Shown here: positions 7,980 through 18,119 of the stretch, in pieces
Numbering within the stretch: position 1 is the stretch's first letter
Layout: each line of letters starts with the position of its first letter
Source: an uncultured Granulosicoccus sp.
GTDB lineage: Bacteria; Pseudomonadota; Gammaproteobacteria; Granulosicoccales; Granulosicoccaceae
DNA length: 64,000 bases
Direction of reading: 5' to 3'
Assembly (NCBI GenBank): GCA_937991945.1
Contig: CALKLO010000050.1
Span: 1 to 64,000 of the forward strand
Translations under genes and position numbers: made by a program
The notes under the pieces: generated by a model
Seen by the model: the letters and a program-made list of their open reading frames with translations, nothing else
Told to the model about the DNA's origin: nothing
The model's database searches: none

Positions 7980-9269
7980 TTAAGGAGTAATTTGATCAAT
8001 GGTCAGTTCTAGCGCATCAGTGTCGGAGACGTTAACACTGTCTGATTCAGAAAACCAATCGCCGCTTTGAGCAATAGGGTTGCCCGATTTTGATACTCGA
8101 GCACCAACGGTCACATCTGGAAACGAAGATAGCTTCATGGTGGGCATCATCGCCATTGAATCGTCCAACACCACGGTTGTAGGTAGCTCTTTCACCGTTA
8201 ATCGACTGACTGCTAACGGCATTGGCGGACCGCTAACGGCTGTGGCATAAATGAATACGGAGTCATCTGGATTTGCAGTTTCTAAGGCCTCGGGGCTAAG
8301 CGTTACCGACACTGATAATGAGGCGCCAGTTGCGTCACTTTGACTTGCTTCGGTAGGAGCCTCGGTGGTGTCTTTAGTTGCTTCTCTGACAGAACTTGCT
8401 GCCAACACTTGTATAGAACGGCTACGCATTTGATCAATAGTAGCGATAGCATCCATGTTGTCTTGTGCCAATCCCATTAGTAGGTTGAAGCCGAGTAGGG
8501 CCTCTTGATGGTCCCCGGCTTGTTGTTTGCCTATGGAGCGTAACCACAACGTATGCTCATGTTGCGGATTCATAATAATTGACCTTTCGAGCAGAACCAT
8601 AGCTTCACCGGTAAGGTCTCCACCGTTGGACATGGCCACTGATTCTGCAAGTTGAGTGAGGGTGTCTACATCGGTTTCGTCCAGAGCGTGTGCGCGCTCC
8701 AACGCTTCGCGTGCTTTGGGGTAGTTCTGGACCGATAAATAACTACGACCTAGCAGACGCCATCCCTGAACATCCTCAGGGTTGGTGGCCAACCGTTCTT
8801 CAAGCTGAGGCAGTAGCTCGGCTAATGGGCCAGAGACTTGGCCATTAACGTTAGCGGCGGTTTGTGCATTGTTACTTGCACCGTTGCCTTGGCTGAGGCT
8901 TGGGTTTTGAGTGATAGCGCCGGGGTTGCCCAACTTCAGATATAACGCACCCGAGGCCAAAGGGACGAACAGCACAACGAGGGCCGTGACCGCAATGTGG
9001 CCGTTGCCCCTTAGCTTGCGTTGCTTTTCCTCAGGAATTAAGTCGGCGGCAAGGTCGTAATCCAACTGCTCACGCTCGTAGTCGTAAGTGGCTTGATCTA
9101 TAGATCCATCAGCTAGCGCTGTTTTAAGAATTTCGCCACGCTCGCGCGCAAGCGTTATGTTGACGGCTTCTTGGTCGAAAGCGTCACCTCGCTTACGAAA
9201 AAGGCCGAGCAGAAGCCACACTAAACAAAGGGCAATGAGTATGGCAGCGCTGACGAAGAATATAATCAT
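7980..9269 (-). CDS. ccmI: c-type cytochrome biogenesis protein CcmI (CycH-like)
   Basis: CcmI is the apocytochrome c chaperone of the System I heme-ligation machinery in the inner membrane and periplasm. A membrane segment spans residues 1-23 and a basic cytoplasmic loop follows with the family pattern LADGSIDQATYDYEREQLDYDLAADL. A second membrane segment lies near residue 90, then TPR repeats (about 150-260). The C-terminal beta-rich domain carries the CycH pattern VFIYATAVSGPPMPLAVSRL. The length of 429 is normal. The usual ccmABCDEFGH genes are not in the window. Instead ccmI begins 8 bp after mce, at the end of the propionate operon. Confidence 0.9.
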   Translation of the reverse strand: MIIFFVSAAILIALCLVWLLLGLFRKRGDAFDQEAVNITLARERGEILKTALADGSIDQATYDYEREQLDYDLAADLIPEEKQRKLRGNGHIAVTALVVLFVPLASGALYLKLGNPGAITQNPSLSQGNGASNNAQTAANVNGQVSGPLAELLPQLEERLATNPEDVQGWRLLGRSYLSVQNYPKAREALERAHALDETDVDTLTQLAESVAMSNGGDLTGEAMVLLERSIIMNPQHEHTLWLRSIGKQQAGDHQEALLGFNLLMGLAQDNMDAIATIDQMRSRSIQVLAASSVREATKDTTEAPTEASQSDATGASLSVSVTLSPEALETANPDDSVFIYATAVSGPPMPLAVSRLTVKELPTTVVLDDSMAMMPTMKLSSFPDVTVGARVSKSGNPIAQSGDWFSESDSVNVSDTDALELTIDQITP

Positions 9270-9277
9270 AGTGGTGT

Positions 9278-9691
9278 TTACGACGCTCGGACCTCTTCTA
9301 GTTCAATAAGGGTGCCGTGAAAGTTACTGGGGTGCATAAAAATTACCGGGTTACCGTGTGCACCGATTTTTGGTTCGCCGTCGCCCAAAATACGTGCGCC
9401 TTTAGCAACCAGTTCGTCTCTTGCCACAATGATGTCATTCACTTCAAAGCAGATGTGATGCATACCGCCGCCTGTATGTTTTTCAAGGAAGCGACTAACG
9501 GGTGATCCGTCACCCAAAGGTTCGAGTAGCTCGATTCGCGTGTTAGGCAAATCAATAAACACGACGGTAACACCGTGCTCAGGCAGCGTTTGAGGTTCGG
9601 ACACGGTAGCACCGAGCATATGTTGCCAGTTGTCTACCGCAGCTTTTAAATCATCGACCACTAACGCTACGTGATTCAGGTTACCAATCAT
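9278..9691 (-). CDS. mce: methylmalonyl-CoA epimerase
   Basis: The enzyme interconverts (S)- and (R)-methylmalonyl-CoA so that the mutase can make succinyl-CoA. It is a 137-residue VOC-fold protein with two beta-alpha-beta-beta-beta modules. Likely metal ligands are visible: His in LNHVALVVDD, His in GGMHHICFEV and Glu near the C-terminus (GTLIELEEV). The length is standard. It lies 9 bp after pccA and 8 bp before ccmI, so it is part of the same transcript as prpE-pccB-pccA. The partner carboxylase genes make this assignment firmer than for an isolated VOC protein. Confidence 0.93.
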   Translation of the reverse strand: MIGNLNHVALVVDDLKAAVDNWQHMLGATVSEPQTLPEHGVTVVFIDLPNTRIELLEPLGDGSPVSRFLEKHTGGGMHHICFEVNDIIVARDELVAKGARILGDGEPKIGAHGNPVIFMHPSNFHGTLIELEEVRAS

Positions 9692-9700
9692 GATGTCGGG

Positions 9701-11716
9701 TTACTCGAATTCTATGATGACAGCATCAACTGCCAAGCTATCGCCAACACTTGCGACAATACTGCTCACAGTGCCATTAACAGTGGCTGTGAGTGTGTTT
9801 TCCATTTTCATGGCTTCGATAACCGCCAGATCCTGCCCAGCTATGACGGTGTCACCTTCGTTAACAAGAACCTTCATGAGTAATCCAGGCATGGGGGAGA
9901 GCAAAAATTTAGATAAATCTTGAGACTCTTTGATAGGCATGTGATGCATAAGAGAGGCAACGTGCGGGTCAACCACCAAGAAGTCTCTTACTGAGCCCCC
10001 TTGACTGAGTCGCCACCAATTGCCGTCGCGTTCAACACCAACGGTTAATTCAATACCATCCAGATTCCCTCGGAATAACCATTCGCCAGGTTCCCAATAG
10101 GACTCCATTCCAACGAGAATGTTCAGATCTATTTCGAGTTCATTGTCGCCTTCGAATACAAACAGAGTTTCTTCAGCGTCATCATCGTTCTCAGATTGTG
10201 CTTGGGCGTGCCCAACGGCTGCCATAACAGAAGATGTGGTCACCGCTGGCGCGTCGACAACGGCTCGATCGCGCAGACGACTTCGCCATTCGATCCAAGC
10301 AGCAACGAGAGGCAGAGCTTCAAAGGCATCGCTTTCGAATTCTGCACTGTTGAAACCATCTGGGAAATGATCTTCAATAAATCGCGTTGTTAAATCGCCA
10401 GCTTTAAGAGCTGGGTGAGCGAACAATGCTGACAAGAAAGGTAAATTACTTTGCACACCACGAATGCGATAAGCATCAATAGCTTTTTGCATGTGCTCGA
10501 TAGCCTGTTCACGCGTTGGTGCCCAAGTGACTAGCTTTGCAATCATCGGATCATAAAACATGGAGATTTCGCCACCAGCATCGATGCCAGTGTCTACTCG
10601 AGTGTAAGCGCCATTCTCACTAACGAGTGTCGTTGGAGGAGAGTAGTGGGTGACTCGTCCAGTGGATGGCAGAAACCCTCGATCAGCATCTTCGGCATAC
10701 ACGCGTGCTTCGAATGACCACCCGTTGATCGTAACGTCTTTTTGCTGCATTGGTAATACTTGGCCTTCAGCCACTCTGATCATCAACTCAACAAGATCGA
10801 CACCTGTAATGCATTCGGTAACCGGGTGCTCAACCTGTAGGCGGGTGTTCATTTCTAAAAAGAAAAAATTCTCAGCCGAATCGACAATAAACTCCACGGT
10901 GCCAGCAGATTTGTAATCAACTGCTGCGGCTAACGCAACCGCTTGCTCACCCATAGCCTTACGTGTGTCTTCGCTTATGAAAGAAGAAGGTGCTTCCTCA
11001 ATAACTTTTTGATGACGCCGTTGTATAGAGCACTCACGCTCACCCAGATAGACCGAGTTGCCGTGTGTGTCAGCGATCAACTGGATTTCTATGTGTCTAG
11101 GTTGTTCTATGAATTTTTCCACGAAAACACGGTCGTCACCGAATGCATTGCGCGCTTCGTTTTGCGCCGCGATGAAGCCGTCTTTTACATCTTCAAGTGT
11201 TGCGGCAACGCGCATACCTTTGCCACCCCCACCCGCAGACGCTTTCAGCATGACGGGGCAGCCGATGGTCTTGGCTACTTCATAAGCTTCATCGGCGTCT
11301 TTCATGGCATCGGGATGCCCTGGCACCGTGCTAACACCTGCGGATTTGGCTAGCTTTTTTGACTCAATCTTGTCACCCATCACTTCCATAGCACGGATGC
11401 CAGGGCCGATGAAGATGATGCCTGCATCATCTAGGGCTTGTGCAAACTTTGAGTTTTCAGATAGAAAACCAAAACCAGGATGAACGGCATCTGCGCCAGT
11501 CTGCTTTACAGCGCTAAGAATGTTATCGATACGTAGGTAGCTATCAGCAGAAGCATTGCCACCTATATGCACAGACTCATCTGCTTGGCGTACGTGCAAT
11601 GCTTGTGCATCGGCATCCGAGTAAACAGCAACGGTTGCAATGCCCAGACGTTTTGCTGTGCGAATAACACGGCAGGCTATTTCGCCACGATTGGCGATCA
11701 GTATTTTTTTAATCAC
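9701..11716 (-). CDS. pccA: propionyl-CoA carboxylase alpha subunit (biotin carboxylase + BCCP)
   Basis: This subunit carboxylates biotin with ATP and bicarbonate and carries the biotin. It begins [19 protein letters not shown], followed by the ATP-grasp loop [12 protein letters not shown] and the biotin carboxylase core (to about residue 450). A linker domain follows, then a C-terminal biotinyl domain with AMKMENTL, the biotin-accepting Lys near residue 635 of 671. I chose GTG at 11716 because its GTGA overlaps the pccB stop by four bases. The ORF-track ATG at 11743 would extend 27 bp into pccB. A methylcrotonyl- or acetyl-CoA carboxylase subunit is the alternative, but prpE and mce neighbours favour propionyl-CoA. 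Confidence 0.93.
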   Translation of the reverse strand: MIKKILIANRGEIACRVIRTAKRLGIATVAVYSDADAQALHVRQADESVHIGGNASADSYLRIDNILSAVKQTGADAVHPGFGFLSENSKFAQALDDAGIIFIGPGIRAMEVMGDKIESKKLAKSAGVSTVPGHPDAMKDADEAYEVAKTIGCPVMLKASAGGGGKGMRVAATLEDVKDGFIAAQNEARNAFGDDRVFVEKFIEQPRHIEIQLIADTHGNSVYLGERECSIQRRHQKVIEEAPSSFISEDTRKAMGEQAVALAAAVDYKSAGTVEFIVDSAENFFFLEMNTRLQVEHPVTECITGVDLVELMIRVAEGQVLPMQQKDVTINGWSFEARVYAEDADRGFLPSTGRVTHYSPPTTLVSENGAYTRVDTGIDAGGEISMFYDPMIAKLVTWAPTREQAIEHMQKAIDAYRIRGVQSNLPFLSALFAHPALKAGDLTTRFIEDHFPDGFNSAEFESDAFEALPLVAAWIEWRSRLRDRAVVDAPAVTTSSVMAAVGHAQAQSENDDDAEETLFVFEGDNELEIDLNILVGMESYWEPGEWLFRGNLDGIELTVGVERDGNWWRLSQGGSVRDFLVVDPHVASLMHHMPIKESQDLSKFLLSPMPGLLMKVLVNEGDTVIAGQDLAVIEAMKMENTLTATVNGTVSSIVASVGDSLAVDAVIIEFE

Positions 11717-13245
11717 AGTGGGATGTTGTCGTGTTTTTTCCAAGGATTTTCCAGCTGTTTGCTGCGCAACATATCGAGGTCTCTGCAGATATGTGCTCGC
11801 GTGCTCTGTGGTCTTATGACATCGTCAATAAAACCAAGGCGACTAGCAACAAATGGATTGGCGAATTTGTCACGGTACTCGTTGGTGCGTTTTTCGATAC
11901 GCTCTGGGTCGTCACGATCAGCGCGGAAAATAATCTCAACAGCGCCCTTGGGGCCCATGACTGCGATTTCAGCAGACGGATAGGCGTAGTTAACATCGCC
12001 GCGTAAATGTTTGGATGCCATAACATCGTAGGCACCACCGTATGCTTTGCGGGTAATGATGGTGATTTTCGGAACCGTAGCTTCACCATAAGCAAACAAC
12101 AGTTTTGCACCGTGCTTAATGATGCCGCCGTACTCTTGAGCGGTGCCAGGTAGGAAACCAGGTACGTCGACAAATGTCACAATAGGTATAGAAAAAGCAT
12201 CGCAAAAACGCACGAAACGAGCAGCTTTGCGGCTAGCGTTAATATCTAAACAGCCGGCCAATACCATGGGTTGATTTGCAACGAAGCCCACCGTATCTCC
12301 ATTCATGCGGCCAAAGCCGATGACGATGTTGGCTGCAAAGTCTTCTTGAATTTCAAAGAAATCTTCTTCATCACAAACGCGTTTGACCAACTCACGAACA
12401 TCGTAGGGTAGGTTGGGGTTGTCGGGGATTAAGGTGTTTAGTGCTGGTATTTCTCTGGCTGCACTATCACTGGTATCACGTTTAGGTGCTGTTTCACGAT
12501 TGTTTGATGGGAGGAAATGCATAAAGCGTCGGACTTGCATTAGTGTTTCAATATCGTTATCGAAAGCACCATCAGCTACGCTACTTTTACTCGTGTGAGT
12601 GCTCGCACCGCCGAGTTCCTCTTGAGTTACTTCTTCGTGTGTGACGGTCTTAACGACTTCAGGTCCGGTAACGAACATATAAGACGTATCGCGTACCATG
12701 AATATAAAATCAGTCATGGCGGGTGAGTACACTGCACCGCCTGCGCAAGGACCCATGACCAACGAGATCTGTGGAATCACACCGGATGCCAATATATTTT
12801 TTTGAAATACATCTGCGTAGCCACCTAAGGAGGCCACACCTTCTTGTATGCGAGCACCGCCGGAATCGTTTATGCCGATAACAGGGGCTTGCACTTTCAT
12901 GGCGTGATCCATGAGTTTGCAAATTTTACGGGCGTGGGCTGCTGACAAAGAGCCACCGAGCACTGTGAAGTCTTGGCTGAAAGCAAAGATCAATCGGCCA
13001 TCAATGCGACCATATCCGATGACAACGCCATCTCCTGGGACACGATTGTCTTGCATGCCAAAGTCGTGGCAATCATGTTCGACGAACATATCCCACTCGC
13101 GAAATGTATGTGGGTCAAACAACACAGCCAGTCGCTCTCTAGCGGTGAGTTTACCCTTGGCGTGCTGTGCATCAACGCGCCGTTGTCCGCCACCCGCTAA
13201 AGCGCCTTCGCGCATCTCAGCTAAGCGTGTATCCACTGAACTCAT
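11713..13245 (-). CDS. pccB: propionyl-CoA carboxylase beta subunit (carboxyltransferase)
   Basis: PccB transfers the carboxyl group from biotin to propionyl-CoA, giving (S)-methylmalonyl-CoA. The 510-residue protein has both crotonase-like halves. The acyl-CoA binding half includes [19 protein letters not shown] and [12 protein letters not shown]; the biotin-binding half includes [19 protein letters not shown] and [13 protein letters not shown]. The real start is the ATG at 13245 ([16 protein letters not shown]), whose ATGA overlaps the prpE stop; the track's extra 30 residues lie inside prpE. It overlaps pccA by four bases at its other end, so translation of prpE, pccB and pccA is probably coupled. 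Confidence 0.95.
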   Translation of the reverse strand: MSSVDTRLAEMREGALAGGGQRRVDAQHAKGKLTARERLAVLFDPHTFREWDMFVEHDCHDFGMQDNRVPGDGVVIGYGRIDGRLIFAFSQDFTVLGGSLSAAHARKICKLMDHAMKVQAPVIGINDSGGARIQEGVASLGGYADVFQKNILASGVIPQISLVMGPCAGGAVYSPAMTDFIFMVRDTSYMFVTGPEVVKTVTHEEVTQEELGGASTHTSKSSVADGAFDNDIETLMQVRRFMHFLPSNNRETAPKRDTSDSAAREIPALNTLIPDNPNLPYDVRELVKRVCDEEDFFEIQEDFAANIVIGFGRMNGDTVGFVANQPMVLAGCLDINASRKAARFVRFCDAFSIPIVTFVDVPGFLPGTAQEYGGIIKHGAKLLFAYGEATVPKITIITRKAYGGAYDVMASKHLRGDVNYAYPSAEIAVMGPKGAVEIIFRADRDDPERIEKRTNEYRDKFANPFVASRLGFIDDVIRPQSTRAHICRDLDMLRSKQLENPWKKHDNIPL

Positions 13246-15143
13246 GATTGCTCCTTGGCAAAGCCTAGTTCTTGTAGGCTTTTGGTTATATCTTCCAATA
13301 CTGCCGGGTCTTCTATCGTAGCTGGCATGTTCCATTGCTTAGAGTCCGCAATAGAGCGCATCGTGCCACGCAGAATTTTTCCGGACCGAGTTTTGGGTAA
13401 TTTGTCGACTATAGCTACAGATTTGAATGCAGCAACAGGTCCAATATCGTCGCGAACTTTTTTAATCAGTTCGTTGCGAATTTGCTCGTGGCTGCCAGTC
13501 TCTCCTGAGTTGAGAATGACCAGCCCAACGGGAAGTTGACCTTTTAATTCGTCATTGACACCCATAACGGCACATTCGGCGACATCAGGGTGGTTGGCTA
13601 ACACTTCTTCCATGGCGCCTGTCGATAGCCTGTGACCTGCAACGTTTATGACATCGTCGGTTCTTGCCATGACGAACACGTAGCCGTTTTCATCGATGTA
13701 GCCTGCATCACCTGTTTCGTAAAAACCAGGGAAGCGTTCAAAGTAGGAAGATATGTAGCGATCTTCAGCTTGCCATAACGTTGTGAACGTACCGGGAGGA
13801 AGAGGTAGTTTTACAACGATTGATCCAATCTCACCGGTGGGGACAACTTGCCCTTCGTTGTCTAATACTTTTAAGTCGTATCCTGGGACTGCTACTGAAG
13901 GGGATCCAGAGACGACGGGCATGGGCTCGATGCCTTGGCAATTTGCGCAGATGGAATAGCCTGTTTCAGTTTGCCACCAATGGTCGATAACCGGCACCTG
14001 AAGTGTTTTTTGTGACCAATGTAGGGTGTCTGGATCGCATCGTTCGCCAGCGAGGTACAAGGTGCGAAACTGTGACAGGTCATAGTCCTTAACTAGCGCG
14101 CCAGTCGGGTCTACGCGCTTGATAGCCCTGAAAGCAGTAGGTGCCGTAAAAAGCACGTTAACTTTGTTTTGTTCTATTACTCGCCAAAATGCACCGGCAT
14201 CGGGTGTGCCTACAGGTTTTCCTTCGTACATTACTGTGGTGCAGCCTTGAAATAGTGGACCATAAATAATGTATGAATGACCAACAACCCAGCCAATATC
14301 AGACGCTGCCCAATACACATCTCCCGGTTGCACGTTGTATATCGATGACATGGTCCATTTGAGAGAGACCACAGACCCGCCGATATCCTTAACAACGCCT
14401 TTAGGAGCGCCTGTTGTGCCAGAGGTATAAAGAATATAGAGGGGGTCGGTGCTTTTTAGCGATACACAGTCGGTGGGTGTTGCTGCTACGATGGTTTCTT
14501 GCCAATCCTTGTCGCGACCCTGTTCTAACGCCCATGTTGCCTGTGGGCGTTGGTAGACAATACACGCGTTGACACTCGGGGCTGCGATGCTCATTGCCTC
14601 TTCAACCAAGGGTTGATAAGAGATAATACGACCGGGCTCGATACCGCAAGAGGCGGTAACAATCACTTTAGGGTTGCAGTCATTGATTCGTACGGCCAGT
14701 TCTTTTGCAGCAAAGCCGCCAAATACAACCGTGTGCACTGCACCAATCCGAGCGCAAGCTAGAACCGCAACCAATGCCTCAGGAATCATGGGCATGTAAA
14801 TCATGACTCGATCACCAGCGGTGATACCTTCCGATTTTAATGCTCCAGCGAAATGTGAGATTTGATCCAGTAGTTCGGCGTAGGTGTAGCTGGTATGCGA
14901 GTCAGTAATGGGGCTGTCGTGAATGACTGCAGTTTGCTCGCCACGGCCATTGGCTACATGGACATCAATAGCGTTGTAGCAAGCGTTGATCTCGCCATCA
15001 GCGAACCATTGATTGAACGGAGATTTAGATGTGTCCACACCTTTTGTCGGTGTCTTGAACCAATGAACATCTTGAGCCCGTTCTAGCCAATACGCTGATG
15101 GCTCGGCCAGAGAGCGTTGATGTTGATCCTGATAGTTGCCCAT
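13242..15143 (-). CDS. prpE: propionyl-CoA synthetase PrpE
   Basis: PrpE activates propionate with ATP and CoA through a propionyl-AMP intermediate. The N-terminal acetyl-CoA-synthetase cap is followed by the adenylation signature [18 protein letters not shown] (near residue 240), the YETGDAGY motif and the C-terminal [10 protein letters not shown] catalytic lysine segment. I prefer the ATG at 15143 ([15 protein letters not shown], 633 aa), which aligns with known PrpE starts; the track start at 15170 adds nine residues. It is the first gene of prpE-pccB-pccA-mce-ccmI. Its partners here are carboxylase genes rather than the methylcitrate genes prpBCD, pointing to the methylmalonyl route. Confidence 0.93.
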   Translation of the reverse strand: MGNYQDQHQRSLAEPSAYWLERAQDVHWFKTPTKGVDTSKSPFNQWFADGEINACYNAIDVHVANGRGEQTAVIHDSPITDSHTSYTYAELLDQISHFAGALKSEGITAGDRVMIYMPMIPEALVAVLACARIGAVHTVVFGGFAAKELAVRINDCNPKVIVTASCGIEPGRIISYQPLVEEAMSIAAPSVNACIVYQRPQATWALEQGRDKDWQETIVAATPTDCVSLKSTDPLYILYTSGTTGAPKGVVKDIGGSVVSLKWTMSSIYNVQPGDVYWAASDIGWVVGHSYIIYGPLFQGCTTVMYEGKPVGTPDAGAFWRVIEQNKVNVLFTAPTAFRAIKRVDPTGALVKDYDLSQFRTLYLAGERCDPDTLHWSQKTLQVPVIDHWWQTETGYSICANCQGIEPMPVVSGSPSVAVPGYDLKVLDNEGQVVPTGEIGSIVVKLPLPPGTFTTLWQAEDRYISSYFERFPGFYETGDAGYIDENGYVFVMARTDDVINVAGHRLSTGAMEEVLANHPDVAECAVMGVNDELKGQLPVGLVILNSGETGSHEQIRNELIKKVRDDIGPVAAFKSVAIVDKLPKTRSGKILRGTMRSIADSKQWNMPATIEDPAVLEDITKSLQELGFAKEQS

Positions 15144-15305
15144 CGTGTTTGTGAGTCCCATTGCCAGCATAAGGGTGGCGCAAGCGCCGTGTTGGATTTA
15201 GTATAATGGCTGGTATGGGAAAAGACTTAGTCTTGTTTCGTTGGAGTTGCTCGGCAACATAGGCGAGCGATACATTTAAGCTCTAGCTCGGTCAAAATGT
15301 CCCGT

Positions 15306-16136
15306 TTATTGACTCTTTCTCGATTGTTTGCGATGACGTCGACTGCGCAAAAGAGGCAAGCCTATGGCCAACAAAGCCCATGCATTGAGCGCACCTGAGT
15401 ATTCCGCCACTCTGATGTCCGTGTTGTTAGAGACAATTGAGACGCCTGAGTGGGGTGGGGCGTATGCGAGCGGTTGGTTATCAAGGTCTTCCGCTTCCAA
15501 GGGCAAACCGGCAAGGTTTGAGAAACTGTACGCGTCGACACGATCCACCACTTCGTGGTTGTTAGCATCCAATAGATCAATAAATAAGTCGTAGTCGCCA
15601 ATGGGATAATTTTGAACCAGTTCTATGTCTATCCGGTATTCGTCAGTTAATGAATTCCCATAGACGCTGAATGTGCCAGTGGTGTGAAGCCTTTCTCGTT
15701 CGCCTGCGGGAAGCTGGATGTCAATTGCTGCATACACATCGGCTTGGGAATAACTTGTATCTGCATCAATTGTTAGGCTGAAACCTGAGAAGTATCCGTC
15801 TCGGTCGGAGTCGGTATACAGCAATGTCCCGATATTACTGATCCATATATCGCCACCGAACCAAAGGATATGGCGAGGCTCCAGCGCCAGGAGTGCGTCG
15901 TTCTCGGTTGACTCCTTGAAGGTGGGCGAAGCTGATAGTTGCGCCCCGATCCAAGCATCTGCTCCGACGGTGTCGATTGAGTGCGTATAGCCCTCGTGTG
16001 CTACCACATCGTTCTGGTTGGCGCTGAGTGCCGTGCTTGCTGCCAATAAACAGACGCCGGATGTCAGGCTTGCTAACGTTTTAACCAACAAAGTGTGTAG
16101 AGGCGTGTTGTGTAAATTAATAGTGGGTGTGGGCAT
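15306..16136 (-). CDS. exported protein resembling the choice-of-anchor H family
   Basis: The protein has an N-terminal signal-like segment (LASLTSGVCLLAASTALSAN). Its core includes DSDRDGYFSGFSLTIDADT and FSVYGNSLTDEYRIDIELV, ending in LPLEAEDLD. From memory this is the pattern of choice-of-anchor H proteins, whose cell-surface anchors vary. The C-terminus has SGALNAWALLAIGLPLLRSRRHRK: a short turn, one hydrophobic helix and a basic tail, resembling a GlyGly-CTERM sorting tail processed by rhombosortase. The ATG at 16136 (276 aa, AGGT about 9 bases upstream) is preferred over 16220, which adds 28 residues before the signal. It is monocistronic. Function is unknown; surface display or secretion is an inference. 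Confidence 0.65.
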   Translation of the reverse strand: MPTPTINLHNTPLHTLLVKTLASLTSGVCLLAASTALSANQNDVVAHEGYTHSIDTVGADAWIGAQLSASPTFKESTENDALLALEPRHILWFGGDIWISNIGTLLYTDSDRDGYFSGFSLTIDADTSYSQADVYAAIDIQLPAGERERLHTTGTFSVYGNSLTDEYRIDIELVQNYPIGDYDLFIDLLDANNHEVVDRVDAYSFSNLAGLPLEAEDLDNQPLAYAPPHSGVSIVSNNTDIRVAEYSGALNAWALLAIGLPLLRSRRHRKQSRKSQ

Positions 16137-16264
16137 GCGATGTCTACCTGCGTGGATGATGAGATACACCGTACGCATCGACGACTTAACCGATCCTGAA
16201 TCTAACGTCGCGATTCCCAAGCTGTCTTTTCATCTTTAAATATTGAGTCTTTGTTCACATTGCG

Positions 16265-16293
16265 TTGACATACCGAATGCATACGGTGACAAT
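16265..16293 (+). promoter_or_regulatory. sigma-70 promoter for hfq
   Basis: A perfect -35 TTGACA (16265-16270), a 17-base spacer and -10 GACAAT (16288-16293) lie about 90 bp before the hfq ATG. This is one of the clearest vegetative promoters in the window and may drive hfq-hflX-hflK-hflC. Confidence 0.65.
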
Positions 16294-16377
16294 AAATAAC
16301 CTGTTCGAAGACGTCTGGCACATCAGTGCATATAAAAGAGCAGGCCCGACGATCAAGCACATTCAGTCAGGACATAA

Positions 16378-16623
<246 letters not shown>

Positions 16624-16718
16624 CTCGTCTGTTTGTCCGTTAGGCCTAGTATTCACCGTTTCGGTGAAAAATTGCCAGAAATCTGCCTAATCACGGGCTT
16701 ATAGGAGTTTTTTCCGGA

Positions 16719-18080
16719 TTGTTTGACCGTCCCGATAGTGGAGACAAAGCGCTCCTAGTACACATAGATATAGGGCAGCATCGAGCGGCTATGCTGCGTA
16801 AAGCCGGCGCTACCAATGTCCACATCACAGATCTTGAGGACGAGCGATCCGAATTTGTAGACCTAGCTACATCTGCAGGTCTAGAAGTCTTGGGTACCAT
16901 CACGGGTAGCCGATCCAAGCCGTCAGCCAGGCACTTTATTGGCAAAGGCAAGATAGAAGAGATCAGGCTGGCCCTGGCCGAGCATGAGGCTGATGTTGTC
17001 CTTTTTGGTCAAAAACTTTCTCCTAGCCAAGAGAGAAACTTAGAGGCAGAACTGAAAGTTCGCGTACTAGACCGTAACAGTCTCATTCTAGATATTTTCG
17101 CCCAAAGAGCGCGAACCTTCGAGGGAAAGCTGCAGGTAGAGCTTGCACAGTTAGTGCATTTGTCCACACGCTTAGTTCGGGGTTGGACCCATCTCGAGAG
17201 GCAAAAGGGTGGAATTGGGCTGCGTGGGCCTGGAGAGACTCAGCTTGAAACAGATAGACGCTTATTGAATGAGCGAGTCCGCGTGCTCAAGAAACGATTG
17301 ACTAAAGTGCGTCAGCAGCGCGAGCAGGGGCGCAGTAAGCGTGGAAAATCAGGGATCGCGACAGTGGCTTTGGTGGGTTACACCAATGCTGGAAAATCTA
17401 CGTTATTTAACCGACTGACCGATGAAACGGTCTATGCTGCAGATCAGTTGTTTGCAACACTTGACCCGACACTTCGTAGGCTAGACTTAGCAGGCGGTGT
17501 CAGTGCGGTCTTGGCGGATACCGTCGGATTTATCAGGGATTTACCCCACGAGTTGGTGGACGCCTTCAGATCTACTTTGACGGAGACCCTTGAAGCTGAT
17601 CTTTTACTGCATATAGTAGATGACAGTGATCCCGAGCGCGAGCAACGCCGCGACGATGTCGACAAGGTATTGGTAGGGATCGGAGCTGAACGAGTTCCAC
17701 AGTTAATGGTCTTTAATAAGATCGACTTGTCCGGTCATTCCGTACGAGTGGAGCAGGCAGAGAATGAAGATGTGCAAGCGGTGTGGCTGTCTGCCGCATC
17801 CGGCATGGGTATTGAAGAGTTATTGAGTGCAATTGGTGACCGGCTATCGCGTAAGCGAAAGTCAGGGTGGCTGTCAGTTGGACCCTCGCAAGGCCGGTTA
17901 AGGGCGCAATTATTCGCAGCCTCAGCCGTATTGGAAGAAGTATCTCAGGAAGATGGAAGTGTTAAATTACTGCTAGATATCGATGCTAGCGAATTTGCTC
18001 GGCTATCAAGAGAACATGAGCTAACAGATAATTCAATCGTTCCAGATGAGTCGGCGCTTGCGGCGAGTGGTCTGGGTTAA
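16719..18080 (+). CDS. hflX: ribosome-associated GTPase HflX
   Basis: HflX is a GTPase that binds the large ribosomal subunit and splits stalled or heat-damaged ribosomes. The 453-residue protein starts MFDRPDSGDKALLVHI, matching the E. coli N-terminus. It contains the HflX domain landmark GGIGLRGPGETQLETDRR, P-loop GYTNAGKST (near residue 220), G3 in LADTVGFIRDLPH and G4 in FNKIDL. The start is TTG at 16719 with AGGAG 11 bases upstream. The start codon may limit expression. It lies in the hfq-hflX-hflKC order, and hflK follows after 39 bp. Confidence 0.96.
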   Translation: MFDRPDSGDKALLVHIDIGQHRAAMLRKAGATNVHITDLEDERSEFVDLATSAGLEVLGTITGSRSKPSARHFIGKGKIEEIRLALAEHEADVVLFGQKLSPSQERNLEAELKVRVLDRNSLILDIFAQRARTFEGKLQVELAQLVHLSTRLVRGWTHLERQKGGIGLRGPGETQLETDRRLLNERVRVLKKRLTKVRQQREQGRSKRGKSGIATVALVGYTNAGKSTLFNRLTDETVYAADQLFATLDPTLRRLDLAGGVSAVLADTVGFIRDLPHELVDAFRSTLTETLEADLLLHIVDDSDPEREQRRDDVDKVLVGIGAERVPQLMVFNKIDLSGHSVRVEQAENEDVQAVWLSAASGMGIEELLSAIGDRLSRKRKSGWLSVGPSQGRLRAQLFAASAVLEEVSQEDGSVKLLLDIDASEFARLSREHELTDNSIVPDESALAASGLG

Positions 18081-18119
18081 TGCAATCGCCGGCGATTCGG
18101 CTTTGGAGAAATGAACCTT

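Noticed and set aside
11743-11743. ATG at 11743 as the start of pccA
   Set aside because: It lies inside pccB; the GTG at 11716 gives a GTGA overlap and fits the family start [11 protein letters not shown].
15202-15207. Perfect TATAAT on the plus strand upstream of prpE
   Set aside because: No -35 at a suitable distance and no plus-strand gene downstream; both flanking genes are on the minus strand.
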